The notes under the pieces were generated by a model that saw only the letters and a list, made by a program, of their open reading frames with translations, was not told the origin of the DNA and searched no databases. A program made the translations under genes and the position numbers. Of a stretch of DNA of 64,000 nucleotides, positions 15,846 through 24,034 are shown in pieces. Origin of the DNA: Rathayibacter tanaceti (lineage in GTDB: Bacteria; Actinomycetota; Actinomycetes; Actinomycetales; Microbacteriaceae); assembly GCF_001634385.1 (NCBI RefSeq), contig NZ_LIIN01000002.1:1-64000 (forward strand), read 5' to 3'. Position 1 is the first letter of the stretch; each line of letters starts with the position of its first letter.

Positions 15846-16341
15846 TCACGCGGCTTGTGTGAAGAAATGAAGTGCTACGACCGCGGAGAGTGTTCGGGTG
15901 AAGGTGGAGAACGGTCGCCGGCGGACCGTGTGGAGTAAGCGCCAGTTCTTGAGGTGGGCAATCGCTTGTTCGATCTGGCACCGGATCAAGTTCACGTCAT
16001 TGTTGAATTCGTGTTCCCATTCAAGCACGTAGCTGTCGGGATTCTTTCGGATGGGGTAATCATTTCCAGTTCGATGTAGCCTTTGAGTGGCATTCATAAG
16101 GCTGTTTTCGGGCCGAGTCGGTAGGGCTCGAGGTTCGTGATGGTGCGGATGATGGCGGGGAGTTCGGTGAGGTGTCCGCGGTAGCCGGTGGCGATGATTT
16201 TCCCGTTATCATCTGCTCCCGCGGGTTCACAAGGGCCGGGCGTCCCGGCAACGAAGAACGTCGAGCCAGGATCTGGAATATCCGACCCACCAACTCCGTC
16301 ACCTGCCCAGAGCTGACACCTGTGGTAAAGCCATAGAGCAA
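15846..16341 (-). pseudogene. Frameshifted IS5-family transposase remnant
   Basis: Pieces of one DDE transposase lie in several frames. The N-terminal helix-turn-helix piece reads FTTGVSSGQVTELVGRIFQI. A middle DDE strand in another frame reads DDNGKIIATGYRGHLTELPA. The C-terminal helix LIRCQIEQAIAHLKNWRLLH, followed by RRPFSTFTRTLSAVVALHFF, is highly characteristic of IS5-family (DDE_Tnp_4) enzymes. Breaks occur around 16100-16270, and most of the catalytic core between the HTH and the second Asp is missing. It is inactive. It marks past insertion activity at the border of the biosynthetic region and the decayed island. Confidence 0.85.
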
Positions 16342-16574
16342 CGACTGCTCGCTTCAGAAATGGCGCGTGTAGGCACCTCCATTCTCTCGCGCGAGAAGTT
16401 GATGTCTTTACAACGACACGCGCATATCAGACCTTATGAATAACGCTCTGAGGTCACGGTAGTAGTGCAGCGGTGACCGTAGACCAGGATCGAGATCCGG
16501 CAGGAACGAGACTCCGAACTTCAGCACCTTGCCTTGCACGTCATTCCATGCCGCGGATGGTTCACTGAGCGCTC
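16342..16574. other. Non-coding stretch of lower GC
   Basis: This gap of about 230 bases, distinctly less GC-rich than the surroundings, shows no gene I can support. A GGTCAC...GTGACC inverted pair occurs near 16453-16485. It is part of the transposon-scarred island. Confidence 0.4.
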
Positions 16575-17252
16575 CTACCCCTCACGTCGTTCTTCGGGCA
16601 CAGACTTCTTCAGGTGGCGTATGTACAGGTACTGGCAGAGACCAGCTACGCCGACGATCAGAGTGGCGACCACTGGTCGGATGGCCACCACTTCATCGAC
16701 CGGCAGGCTCATGGCCAAGACTATACCGGCGATCGCCTCGGCGAGGACCAGGAATCCCCACAGAGCCGTGGACACGATCATGGTGCGCCGGTAAGTCGGT
16801 TCGTTGTTCCACATCCACGTGGCAGTGACTCGTTCATTCCTCGCAGCAGCATCCATGGCCGGAGCGATCAGGCTCTGGATCACAGGTCGTCCGACGAAGG
16901 CAGACACGATCATGAGCAGACCGATGCCAGCGGGAACGATGCCGGAGGCGACGAGGACCGACGAGGCATCCCGCGTGACCAACGCGGTGATGACACTGAG
17001 CAGGAGGAGGAAACCGACGGCCCCGGAACTTGCACTGATCCGCCGGGTGATCGCGAACACGTACGCCGCGGAGACGAGAGACCAGGCGACTCCCGTCATC
17101 AGCCCCACGACCTCATTCGCGCCGAGAGCGCGGGCCAAATAGTAGAGCGCGACTGGGACCGCGACGTTGACGGCACCCATCACGATCTTCGCCTTGGGAG
17201 TGCTGAAGCGCGACCTGTCGTACATATACGGTTCCTGACTCGTCCTTTCCAT
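16575..17252 (-). CDS. VC0807-like integral membrane protein
   Basis: The protein has about 225 residues and six or seven predicted transmembrane helices. Layout and wording match the VC0807 group of membrane proteins: a helix pair around VPVALYYLARALGANEVVGL, a loop, and the segment EPTYRRTMIVSTALWGFLVL followed by AMSLPVDEVVAI. The biochemical function of the family is unknown. The ATG at 17252 is taken as start; an in-frame ATG at 17225 with AGGAA upstream is about as likely. It is the only intact-looking gene of the island, and its codon use is less GC-rich than that of flanking genes. Confidence 0.65.
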   Translation of the reverse strand: MERTSQEPYMYDRSRFSTPKAKIVMGAVNVAVPVALYYLARALGANEVVGLMTGVAWSLVSAAYVFAITRRISASSGAVGFLLLLSVITALVTRDASSVLVASGIVPAGIGLLMIVSAFVGRPVIQSLIAPAMDAAARNERVTATWMWNNEPTYRRTMIVSTALWGFLVLAEAIAGIVLAMSLPVDEVVAIRPVVATLIVGVAGLCQYLYIRHLKKSVPEERREG

Positions 17253-18047
17253 GTCCTTGATCCGCGGGATCGCGGCCGGATCACTCGGCCTGATCTCGGC
17301 GTGAAGCTCGACGTCGTCCCTCCACGAGATCAAGGACCGCCCGGCGCACTGACCTCTCCGCCTCTCGGGCGAGCCCCGGCCTGTTGCCTGTGGGGTGAAT
17401 GATCGAGCCGAGGTACGCTGCGCGTATCGTCACATGCTCGGTCGCCAGCACGTCCTTGACCGTTGCGCCTAGGAGACGCGGGTCCAGTGCTCGAAAGCAT
17501 CTGGACCAGGGTTCGCGACGATGCGATTCATCATGGTCACGACCGGCACGGACGGACGGGGCGCTGTGCAGTGCAGGAGTGGACAGTCGTCTTTCTTTGT
17601 CATCATTCGCGGTTCCACAGGGATTCGCCATCTCCGCAACTCGTCCATAGAAGTTGGCTCTTGCCGACGCGCCGAGGAGATGTTTCGTGCGCGCGTCCAT
17701 GGCCCTATGGGCGTCCAGCGTGAGGGTCACTCTGGCGGAAGAGCCGCTGAACTCCCTCATGGCTGCGCGATAGCATTGCACTCCCCCATACTGGGTCTCT
17801 TCGCTCTTAAACGGACGCGTATGCACTCCCAGAGGCGCCAGCGGCGGACACTCCACTTCGCCATCCCCTTCGCCAGTCGCGCAACGCCCGACGTGACATC
17901 CCGGTATTCCCGATCTGTCGATATTGCAATCTCCTTCCAGGAGGACGGCGCATACTTCGTGAAGCTGGTCGTCACCGAGCTCTCGATCATCTTCGCGTCG
18001 CAGCGCCCCGAAGCGGATGCGCGGCCCGACGCTAAAAGAGCGGGAGG
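17253..18047. other. Degenerate stretch without a supportable gene
   Basis: A long minus-strand open frame runs across this region but has no recognisable domain. Short coding-like pieces appear in different minus frames. One at about 17465-17610 begins MMTKKDDCPLLHC and ends FEHWTRVS. One base inserted near 17467 would join it to a downstream piece (LGATVKDVLATEH...) ending at 17281. I read this as decayed or error-affected accessory DNA and assign no function. Confidence 0.45.
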
Positions 18048-18077
18048 GGCCTGCGACCATCGACTCGATCGCAGGCC
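18048..18077 (-). terminator. Strong hairpin downstream of small ORF
   Basis: On the minus strand GGCCTGCGA pairs perfectly with TCGCAGGCC (9 bp, 12-base loop), followed 10 bases later by CTCTTTTA. It lies about 30 bases past the TAA at 18104 and looks like an intrinsic terminator or attenuator. Confidence 0.65.
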
Positions 18078-18103
18078 GCGAATCAGTCAGTCGATGTGTT
18101 CTC

Positions 18104-18256
18104 TTAGCAGGTGGAGCTGCACGTGGACGAGAACGAGGGCGTTCAAAGCCACGTGTCGGAGGCCGAAACTCCGAGGGCACGGTCGTCCAAGCCGTTGACC
18201 ACCTCGACCACCTCGATGCGGTCGAGGTCGATCGCAAAAATGCCCGCATTGTTCAT
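18104..18256 (-). pseudogene. Small coding-like ORF with in-frame TGA and Ser/Thr/Cys-rich tail
   Basis: From ATG at 18256 the frame encodes 37 residues including GIFAIDLDRIEVVEVVNGLD, ending DTWL and TGA at 18143. In the same frame the next codons read TPSFSSTCSSTC and then TAA at 18104. The frame is also open upstream to 18361 (SAGIQWRWKTPKFTITKEDD), so the ATG may not be the true start and the piece may be the C-terminus of a larger lost protein. The acidic leader-like stretch plus Ser/Thr/Cys tail and following hairpin recall lanthipeptide precursors, but no modifying enzyme is present. No firm function is given. Confidence 0.4.
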
Positions 18257-18892
18257 GTCATCTTCTTTCGTGATGGTGAATTTCGGGGTCTTCCAGCGCC
18301 ACTGTATTCCGGCCGAGGTCGACGCAACCGCGCTTCGGCTGAGAGTTGTCTCGCCATCAACTCAAGAAAGCGCGGTTCCTGAGTGGATTGATACGTCAGC
18401 CCGGCGAACACTCTCGGACAGGTGCGGATACGGCAGAACTGGCTGTGCGCTTTGACATGTTCTCTGCGCTGAGCCGAGCGGTACTTGAGGCGTCGCGAGC
18501 GCGGAGGACCGTCACGCTGGCGTGAGCTGCAGAGATCACTCTCTGCACGGTGACAACTGCTCTGCCGCTCGGATCCGCAGAGCCATCGACGCCCCGGGGT
18601 TCTCCAGGCCCACCACCACCACCGAAACGCACAGAGAGGATGGCCGTGCATGAAGAATGCACGAGGAATGACCCGTGAGAGGGACCAGAGTCTAGCTGAC
18701 AGGATTCTTCGGTACTTCGCGATATCCAGGTCGTCGCCTGATCGGCTGCCGGCCCTCAGACTCTTCGGTTCTCTCGTCGTCACCGTCTCGTCCTTGCGAC
18801 GGACCTCCACTCAGGACGATCGTGCCGAAGGAAAGGTGCGACCCTCTCTCGAGCCGCTCCGTCGCTCACCACCTGGAGCGCCGCGGCCTTGT
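18257..18892. other. Degenerate stretch upstream of small ORF
   Basis: There are open frames on both strands but none with a recognisable domain, convincing start or consistent coding bias. The GC content is lower than in the flanking core genome. It belongs to the decayed island. Confidence 0.4.
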
Positions 18893-19075
18893 TTACTGAC
18901 GGGCCCATCTCGGATGCTCTCGTTCTCCGCGTCGAGCCGATGCGCGCCGTACCCCCGAGAAGGCCGACTCGACGATCGCGCGCATGTCGGTGCCGGACGG
19001 GACGGCCTCTCGCTCCGGCTCGCCGGATCGGCCGATCCCCGCGAGCCGAATTCCGACGAGTCGGAGCCGTCTCAC
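18893..19075 (-). pseudogene. GNAT acetyltransferase fragment, frameshifted
   Basis: The minus strand encodes MRAIVESAFSG and, after a one-base frame change, YGAHRLDAENESIR. These are the acetyl-CoA-loop helix and the following strand of a RimJ/RimL-type GNAT enzyme. The DNA also resembles the matching part of the intact GNAT gene at 15120-15220. N- and C-terminal parts are missing. It abuts the ychF stop codon and marks the right border of the island. Confidence 0.65.
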
Positions 19076-20145
19076 ACGTTGAAGCGGAACTCCACCACGT
19101 CCCCGTCCTGCATCACGTAGTCCTTGCCCTCGATCCGGGCCTTGCCCTTCGCGCGCGCCTCCGCGATGGAGCCGGTCTCGACGAGGTCGTCGAACGAGAT
19201 GATCTCGGCCTTGATGAAGCCCTTCTGGAAGTCGGTGTGGATGACGCCCGCGGCCTGCGGAGCGGTCCAGCCCTTCCCGATGGTCCAGGCGCGCGTCTCC
19301 TTCGGGCCCGCCGTGAGGTACGTCTGCAGGCCCAGCGTGTCGAAGCCGATGCGGGCGAGCTGGTTCAGGCCCGACTCCGTCTGGCCCGTCGACTCGAGCA
19401 TCTCGGCGGCGTCCGCCTCGTCGAGGTCGATCAGCTCCGACTCGATCTTCGCGTCGAGGAAGATCGCCTGTGCCGGTGCGACAAGCGCCGCCAGCTCGGC
19501 CTTGCGCGACTCGTCGGTCAAGACCGCCTCGTCGACGTTGAAGACGTAGATGAAGGGCTTGGCCGTCAGCAGGCCCAGCTCGCGGATCGGCTCGAGGTCG
19601 AGCGGCGACGCCGAGAGCGGCTTGCCGGAGTCGAGGAACTCGCGCGCCTTCTTCGCGGTCTCGACCACGATCGGCTCGATCTTCTTCCCCTTCAGCTCCT
19701 TCTCGTAGCGGGCCTCGGCCTTCTCGAGGGTCTGCAGATCGGCGAGGACCAGCTCGGTGTTGATCGTCTCCATGTCGCTCGCGGCGTCGACCTTGCCGTC
19801 GACGTGCACGACATCCGAGTCCTCGAAGCCGCGGATGACCTGCGCGATCGCATCGGCCTCACGGATGTTCGCCAGGAACTTGTTGCCCAGGCCTTCGCCC
19901 TCGGAGGCGCCGCGCACGATGCCGGCGATGTCGACGAAGGAGACGGGGGCCGGGAGGATGCGCTCGGAGCCGAAGATCCCGGCGAGCACCTCGAGGCGCG
20001 AGTCGGGCAGGTTCACGACTCCGACGTTCGGCTCGATCGTCGCGAACGGGTAGTTCGCCGCGAGGACCGTGTTCTTGGTCAGCGCGTTGAAGAGCGTCGA
20101 CTTGCCGACGTTGGGGAGACCGACGATTGCGAGAGTGAGAGCCAC
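19072..20145 (-). CDS. ychF: Ribosome-associated ATPase/GTPase YchF (OLA1 family)
   Basis: This 357-residue protein has the usual family length. It carries the P-loop GLPNVGKSTLFNALT, G2/G3 elements (SFVDIAGIVRGASEGEGLGN), the NVDE switch to ATP preference, and a C-terminal TGS domain ending RIEGKDYVMQDGDVVEFRFNV. YchF binds ATP and associates with ribosomes and the stress response; it is a housekeeping gene. The GTG at 20145 is preferred because AGGA lies nine bases upstream and VALTLAIVGLPNVGKST matches homologue N-termini; an ATG at 20151 would add MP. Confidence 0.95.
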   Translation of the reverse strand: MALTLAIVGLPNVGKSTLFNALTKNTVLAANYPFATIEPNVGVVNLPDSRLEVLAGIFGSERILPAPVSFVDIAGIVRGASEGEGLGNKFLANIREADAIAQVIRGFEDSDVVHVDGKVDAASDMETINTELVLADLQTLEKAEARYEKELKGKKIEPIVVETAKKAREFLDSGKPLSASPLDLEPIRELGLLTAKPFIYVFNVDEAVLTDESRKAELAALVAPAQAIFLDAKIESELIDLDEADAAEMLESTGQTESGLNQLARIGFDTLGLQTYLTAGPKETRAWTIGKGWTAPQAAGVIHTDFQKGFIKAEIISFDDLVETGSIAEARAKGKARIEGKDYVMQDGDVVEFRFNV

Positions 20146-20235
20146 GGGCATCCATCCTACGGCGTGGCGCGGGCGGGCCGGGCGGCCGCCGCGTGCCGCT
20201 GCGGGCGGCGTCGGAGGTGCGTGAGAGGGTGGAGC

Positions 20236-20823
20236 GTGCCCATCGACTTCACCGCCATCGACTTCGAGACCGCCAACTCGCACGGAGCCTCCGCCTGCTC
20301 GGTCGGGCTCGTGAAGGTCCGCGACGGGCGGGTCGTCGACCGCGCCGGCTGGCTCATCCGCCCGCCGCTCGGCTTCGACGACTTCCTCGAGTGGAACACG
20401 CGGATCCACGGCATCCGCAAGACCGACGTGCATGCGGCACCGGGCTGGGCCGAGCAGTTCACCGACCTCGCCGCCTTCGCCGGCGACGACGTCTTCGTCG
20501 CGCACAACGCCGGCTTCGACATGGGCGTCATCCGTGCCGCCTGCGCCGCGACCGCGCTCGAGCACCCCGAGTACGACTACTTCTGCTCGCTCCAGCTCGC
20601 CCGCAAGACCTACGAGCTCGACTCCTATCGCCTGCCCGCCGTGGCGATGGCCGCCGGCTTCGAGGACTTCCGCCACCACGACGCGTCGGCCGACGCCGAA
20701 GCGTGCGCCGCGATCGTCGTGCACGCCGCGCAGCGGCACGGCGCGACCGGCCTGGCCGAGCTGGGCGAGCTGGCCGGTGTCACAATGAAGCGTCTGCGCC
20801 CGAAGGCCCCGGTCGCGGTCTAG
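20236..20823 (+). CDS. DEDDh 3'-5' exonuclease
   Basis: This 195-residue exonuclease of the epsilon/RNase T superfamily has Exo I AIDFETAN, Exo II HNAGFDMGV and Exo III HHDASADAEA, which supply the D, E, D, H and D catalytic residues. No BRCT or other accessory domain follows. Such stand-alone proteins proofread or trim DNA or RNA ends. The GTG start at 20236 follows GGTGGAG. Its stop shares the palindrome CTAG with the stop of the convergent secreted-protein gene, so the two coding regions overlap by four bases. Confidence 0.9.
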   Translation: MPIDFTAIDFETANSHGASACSVGLVKVRDGRVVDRAGWLIRPPLGFDDFLEWNTRIHGIRKTDVHAAPGWAEQFTDLAAFAGDDVFVAHNAGFDMGVIRAACAATALEHPEYDYFCSLQLARKTYELDSYRLPAVAMAAGFEDFRHHDASADAEACAAIVVHAAQRHGATGLAELGELAGVTMKRLRPKAPVAV

Positions 20824-21701
20824 GACCCTGCGGCACCGGCCCGAGGGTCGCCGAACCAGGTGCTGAAGATGCGCCAGAAGTTGCGGTTCCCGTAGGCCGA
20901 GCAGGTGTCGCCCTCGCCGTAGAGGTTCTCGAGCGCAGCCGCGTTCGGCTGGTACGGCGTGTAGTAGTAGAGCCCCGCCGTGGCGGCGTTCTCGATGCGC
21001 ACGGGAGCCGTGCCGCACGTCTCGTCCGGTGCATAGCGGATCTGGCTCGTCGCTCCGACCGGGTACCAGTCGAAGCTGCTGTCCGGGTCGCGATAGCGCT
21101 GGAACTGCCAGGCGGCGCCGTACACCTGCGCCGCGAAACCGTAGGAGCCGCTGTCGCAGTCGGCGGTGTCGGGGCAGCCGTACCCGGTGGCGCTGCGGAA
21201 CTGGCGCTCGCTCGGCGCGGGATCGGTGACGAGCGACTGCTCCTTCTGCAGCAGCGTGAGCAGAACGGCAGGGTTCACCCCGCAGGCGGAGGCGATCGTC
21301 GCGATGATCTCGGCCGCCGGGAGCCGCCGGCCGCCGGGAGCCGCAGCGCACTCCTCGTCCGCCTCAAGGGGCGCGACATCCTCGGCGTAGTCGCGGAGGC
21401 AGGGCACCCCGTCGCCCTCGCAGAGCGGCACACGGGCGTTCAGGAACGCCTGAATGGTCAGCGGGCCGAACGCGTCCCCGTCGAAGAAGACCTCGTCCGA
21501 GACGATGTCCCCCGGGTCGAAGTCGGCGGCGACAGGACCGGGCGCGAGGAACGTCCACAGGCGCACGCTCGAGAGCTCCCCCATCGGTGCGCGCTGCGTT
21601 CCGTCGGCTCCTCCGCCGATGAGGAGCGCCACCAGGGCCGCGACGACGACCGCACCGCCCCGGCGGCGACGGACGCTCGGGGGCGGTGCGGTCGGGGTCA
21701 T
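20820..21701 (-). CDS. Secreted protein of unknown function, paralogue of the CWB2 protein upstream
   Basis: The 293-residue protein has an N-terminal basic patch and hydrophobic segment (RRRRGGAVVVAALVALLIGG), consistent with a signal peptide or anchor. The body is shared with the N-terminal half of the adjacent 732-residue protein: CGVNPAVLLTLLQKEQSLVT, ATGYGCPDTADCDSGSYGF, an aromatic AAWQFQRYRDP, and GLYYYTPYQPN. Several paired cysteines suggest disulfides outside the cell. The ILLxLLQKEQ-like helix recalls lysozyme-fold (SLT-like) catalytic regions, but I cannot assign catalysis. It lacks the cell-wall-binding repeats. Confidence 0.7.
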   Translation of the reverse strand: MTPTAPPPSVRRRRGGAVVVAALVALLIGGGADGTQRAPMGELSSVRLWTFLAPGPVAADFDPGDIVSDEVFFDGDAFGPLTIQAFLNARVPLCEGDGVPCLRDYAEDVAPLEADEECAAAPGGRRLPAAEIIATIASACGVNPAVLLTLLQKEQSLVTDPAPSERQFRSATGYGCPDTADCDSGSYGFAAQVYGAAWQFQRYRDPDSSFDWYPVGATSQIRYAPDETCGTAPVRIENAATAGLYYYTPYQPNAAALENLYGEGDTCSAYGNRNFWRIFSTWFGDPRAGAAGS

Positions 21702-21732
21702 CCCCTCACGCTAGTGGCGCGGTGGTCGTCGA

Positions 21733-23931
21733 TCAGCCGCAGGGCGTGAGGCGTGCGACGTCGTCCGAGAGGGTCGTCGGCCCGCCCAGCAGGACGACCC
21801 TCGTCGCCCCGGACGTGGCGATGTCGGCGAGCACTGCCCGAGGCACGCAGGTCGGCGGCACCGCGAAGAGCGGGCTGCTCGAGTAGCCCGCGGCCGTGGC
21901 TCCGGCCAGCGCGTCGGGGAAGTTCTCGCCCGTGGCCAGGAACACGGTCTTCGCGCTCGCGAACGCCGCGCGGTTGAGCTGCTCCGACGTGTCGTAGCGG
22001 TCGACGCCCCCGATCCGCGTGACGCTCGGCGCCGGAAGCGAGTCCTTGATCCCGTCGCTCACCGACAACGCGCTGCCCGCGATGGTGAGGTTCTGGACCT
22101 TGAGGCCCGAGACGATCGCTCGTGTGGTCGAGTCGGCGCTGGCGAGGCCGCCGTTCACCAGGATCACGGGAGCGTCGACGGCACCCGCTGCCGCGCTCGC
22201 ACCGAGAGCGTCGGGGAACTTCTCGCCGGTCGCGAGCCAGGCGCGGGACGAGCCTCCCGAGAAGGCGTACTGGATGATCTGCTTCGACGTGTCGTAGCGG
22301 TCCTTCCCGCCGATGCGCTGCACCTGCAGAGAGTAGGACTTCAGCTGGTTCAGCAGGCCGTCGCCGACGCTGAGCGAGGAGCCGACGACCACGATCTTCG
22401 CGGGCGCGAGCCGGGTGAGCTCATCGCGGACCGGCTGCGACATGGAGTCGCGGTCGACGAGCAGGAGCGGGCCGCCCTGCTTGGCTGCGGCGGGCGCGGC
22501 GCTGAGCGCGTCGGGGAAGTTCCCACCGGTGGCGATGTAGACGACCGGCACACGGGGGCCGAAGACCGCCTTCGAGATCTCGACGGCGGTGCCCTGCCGG
22601 TCGGTCCCGGCGAGTCGGGCCACGTCGATCCCGGCGGTGGTGCTCACGCTCGAGCAGCCGAGGTCCTTCGAGCCGGGTCCGCGCGAGTCGCCGGTGCCGG
22701 TCCAGCGGTTCCACTCGACGGAGGCCGCGCTGACGCAGACCTGGTAGGTGCCGGCCGCCGAGACCGGGACGGTCGCCGCGAAGCCGTGCGCCCGGCCGGC
22801 GGCCGGGTAGTCGCGCGGGATGTCGCCGCGGTCGCCGTTCGCGGTCGGGGTGCGGACCGTCTTCGTGCCGTCGGGAGCAGTGACGGTGACCGTCGTGCTC
22901 AGCGCGGCCCGCTGCGTCGTCGGATCGACACTCCAGCCGGACGCGGTCAGCGTGCCGCCCGAGATCCGCGGGGTGTCGACACGGCCGACGGGGGCGATCC
23001 CCGCGTTCGCGAGGGTGCCGGCGGGGTTCCAATCGCTGAAGAGGTACCAGAAGTTGATGTTGCCGTAGGTCGCGCAGTTCGCGTCGCCGCGCCCGGTGAG
23101 GGCGTAGTCGTTGGGCTGGTAGGGCGTGTAGTAGTAGAGATCGGCGGTGGCCTGGTTGCGGATCGTCACGGCTGAGGATCCGCAAGCCGTGTTCGGGTGG
23201 TACTGGATGTTCGGCGTCGTCCCTGGCGCGTAGGCCGTGAAGTTCGCGCCGGAGCCGGGCGGGTTGGCGTAGCGCTTGAACTGTCGGGCGGCGCTGTAGA
23301 CCTGCGTGAAGAAGCCGGCGGAGCCGGGATCGCATGCGGCGGTGTCCGGGCAGTTGTAGCCGGTCGCCTTCGCGTAGTCGGCGGCGGTGGGCGTGGTGTC
23401 GGTGACGAGGCTCCGCTCCTTCTGCACGAGGACGACGAGCACCAGCGGGTTGATACCGCAGGCCTCACCAACTCCGGCGAAGATCGAGGCCGCCGACTCG
23501 AGTGCTCTGCCGGAGTACGCCGCGCACATCGCGTCGGCGGGTCGGCTCGGTGTCGCCTGGCTGAAAGCGCGGAGACAGGGGACGCCGGCGTTCGAGCCCG
23601 TGCAGCTCCTGCCCTTATCGTCGAGCAGCTTCTGCACATCGCTCGCGCTGAGCGCGTCCGCGTCGAAGAAGTTCGCGTCGCTAATGATGAAGCCGGCGCG
23701 GAAGCTCTTCGTCTCGTCGGCGTCGTACGCCTGGACGGAGAGATCGGGAGTGCCGAGATCGGCCCGGTCGAGGGAGGCGTCGACGGCGCCCGTCTCGACC
23801 GAGGTGGTCGACGGCGGCACGGCGTCCTCGGCGGCGGAGGCGGCGGTGAACGGGACGACGGCAGTGCCGAGTCCGACGGCGAGGGCGAGCGCGGCGGTGA
23901 GCAGGCGCGATGGTCGGCGGTGATTCCCCAT
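21733..23931 (-). CDS. Secreted protein with three cell-wall-binding (CWB2) repeats
   Basis: The 732-residue protein has a signal peptide (LLTAALALAVGLGTAVVPFT, then ASA). Residues about 75-320 are the domain shared with the neighbouring 293-residue protein (CGINPLVLVVLVQKERSLVT, YYYTPYQPN). A linker follows with Ig-like DGTKTVRTPTANGDRGDIPRD. Residues about 440-730 hold three CWB2 (PF04122) repeats, each with RxGGxDRYDT- and ATGxxFPDAL-type motifs. CWB2 repeats anchor proteins non-covalently to cell-wall polymers. A surface or peptidoglycan role is likely; the activity of the N-terminal domain is unknown. Confidence 0.85.
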   Translation of the reverse strand: MGNHRRPSRLLTAALALAVGLGTAVVPFTAASAAEDAVPPSTTSVETGAVDASLDRADLGTPDLSVQAYDADETKSFRAGFIISDANFFDADALSASDVQKLLDDKGRSCTGSNAGVPCLRAFSQATPSRPADAMCAAYSGRALESAASIFAGVGEACGINPLVLVVLVQKERSLVTDTTPTAADYAKATGYNCPDTAACDPGSAGFFTQVYSAARQFKRYANPPGSGANFTAYAPGTTPNIQYHPNTACGSSAVTIRNQATADLYYYTPYQPNDYALTGRGDANCATYGNINFWYLFSDWNPAGTLANAGIAPVGRVDTPRISGGTLTASGWSVDPTTQRAALSTTVTVTAPDGTKTVRTPTANGDRGDIPRDYPAAGRAHGFAATVPVSAAGTYQVCVSAASVEWNRWTGTGDSRGPGSKDLGCSSVSTTAGIDVARLAGTDRQGTAVEISKAVFGPRVPVVYIATGGNFPDALSAAPAAAKQGGPLLLVDRDSMSQPVRDELTRLAPAKIVVVGSSLSVGDGLLNQLKSYSLQVQRIGGKDRYDTSKQIIQYAFSGGSSRAWLATGEKFPDALGASAAAGAVDAPVILVNGGLASADSTTRAIVSGLKVQNLTIAGSALSVSDGIKDSLPAPSVTRIGGVDRYDTSEQLNRAAFASAKTVFLATGENFPDALAGATAAGYSSSPLFAVPPTCVPRAVLADIATSGATRVVLLGGPTTLSDDVARLTPCG

Positions 23932-24034
23932 GGTCGCGAAGCCTATTAGCCCCGGGGGACCGCCCGTGTCCCTCGTTCGGTGGCCGTGGCGCGTCGGTCA
24001 GACGATGTCGGAGGTGCATGGTCTCATCGGCGGC

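Noticed and set aside
17281-18249. 322-residue open frame on the minus strand
   Set aside because: No domain or coding periodicity consistent over its length. It is rich in Arg/Ser as expected of a shadow frame in high-GC DNA, and it crosses the strong hairpin at 18048-18077. Reported only as a degenerate stretch.
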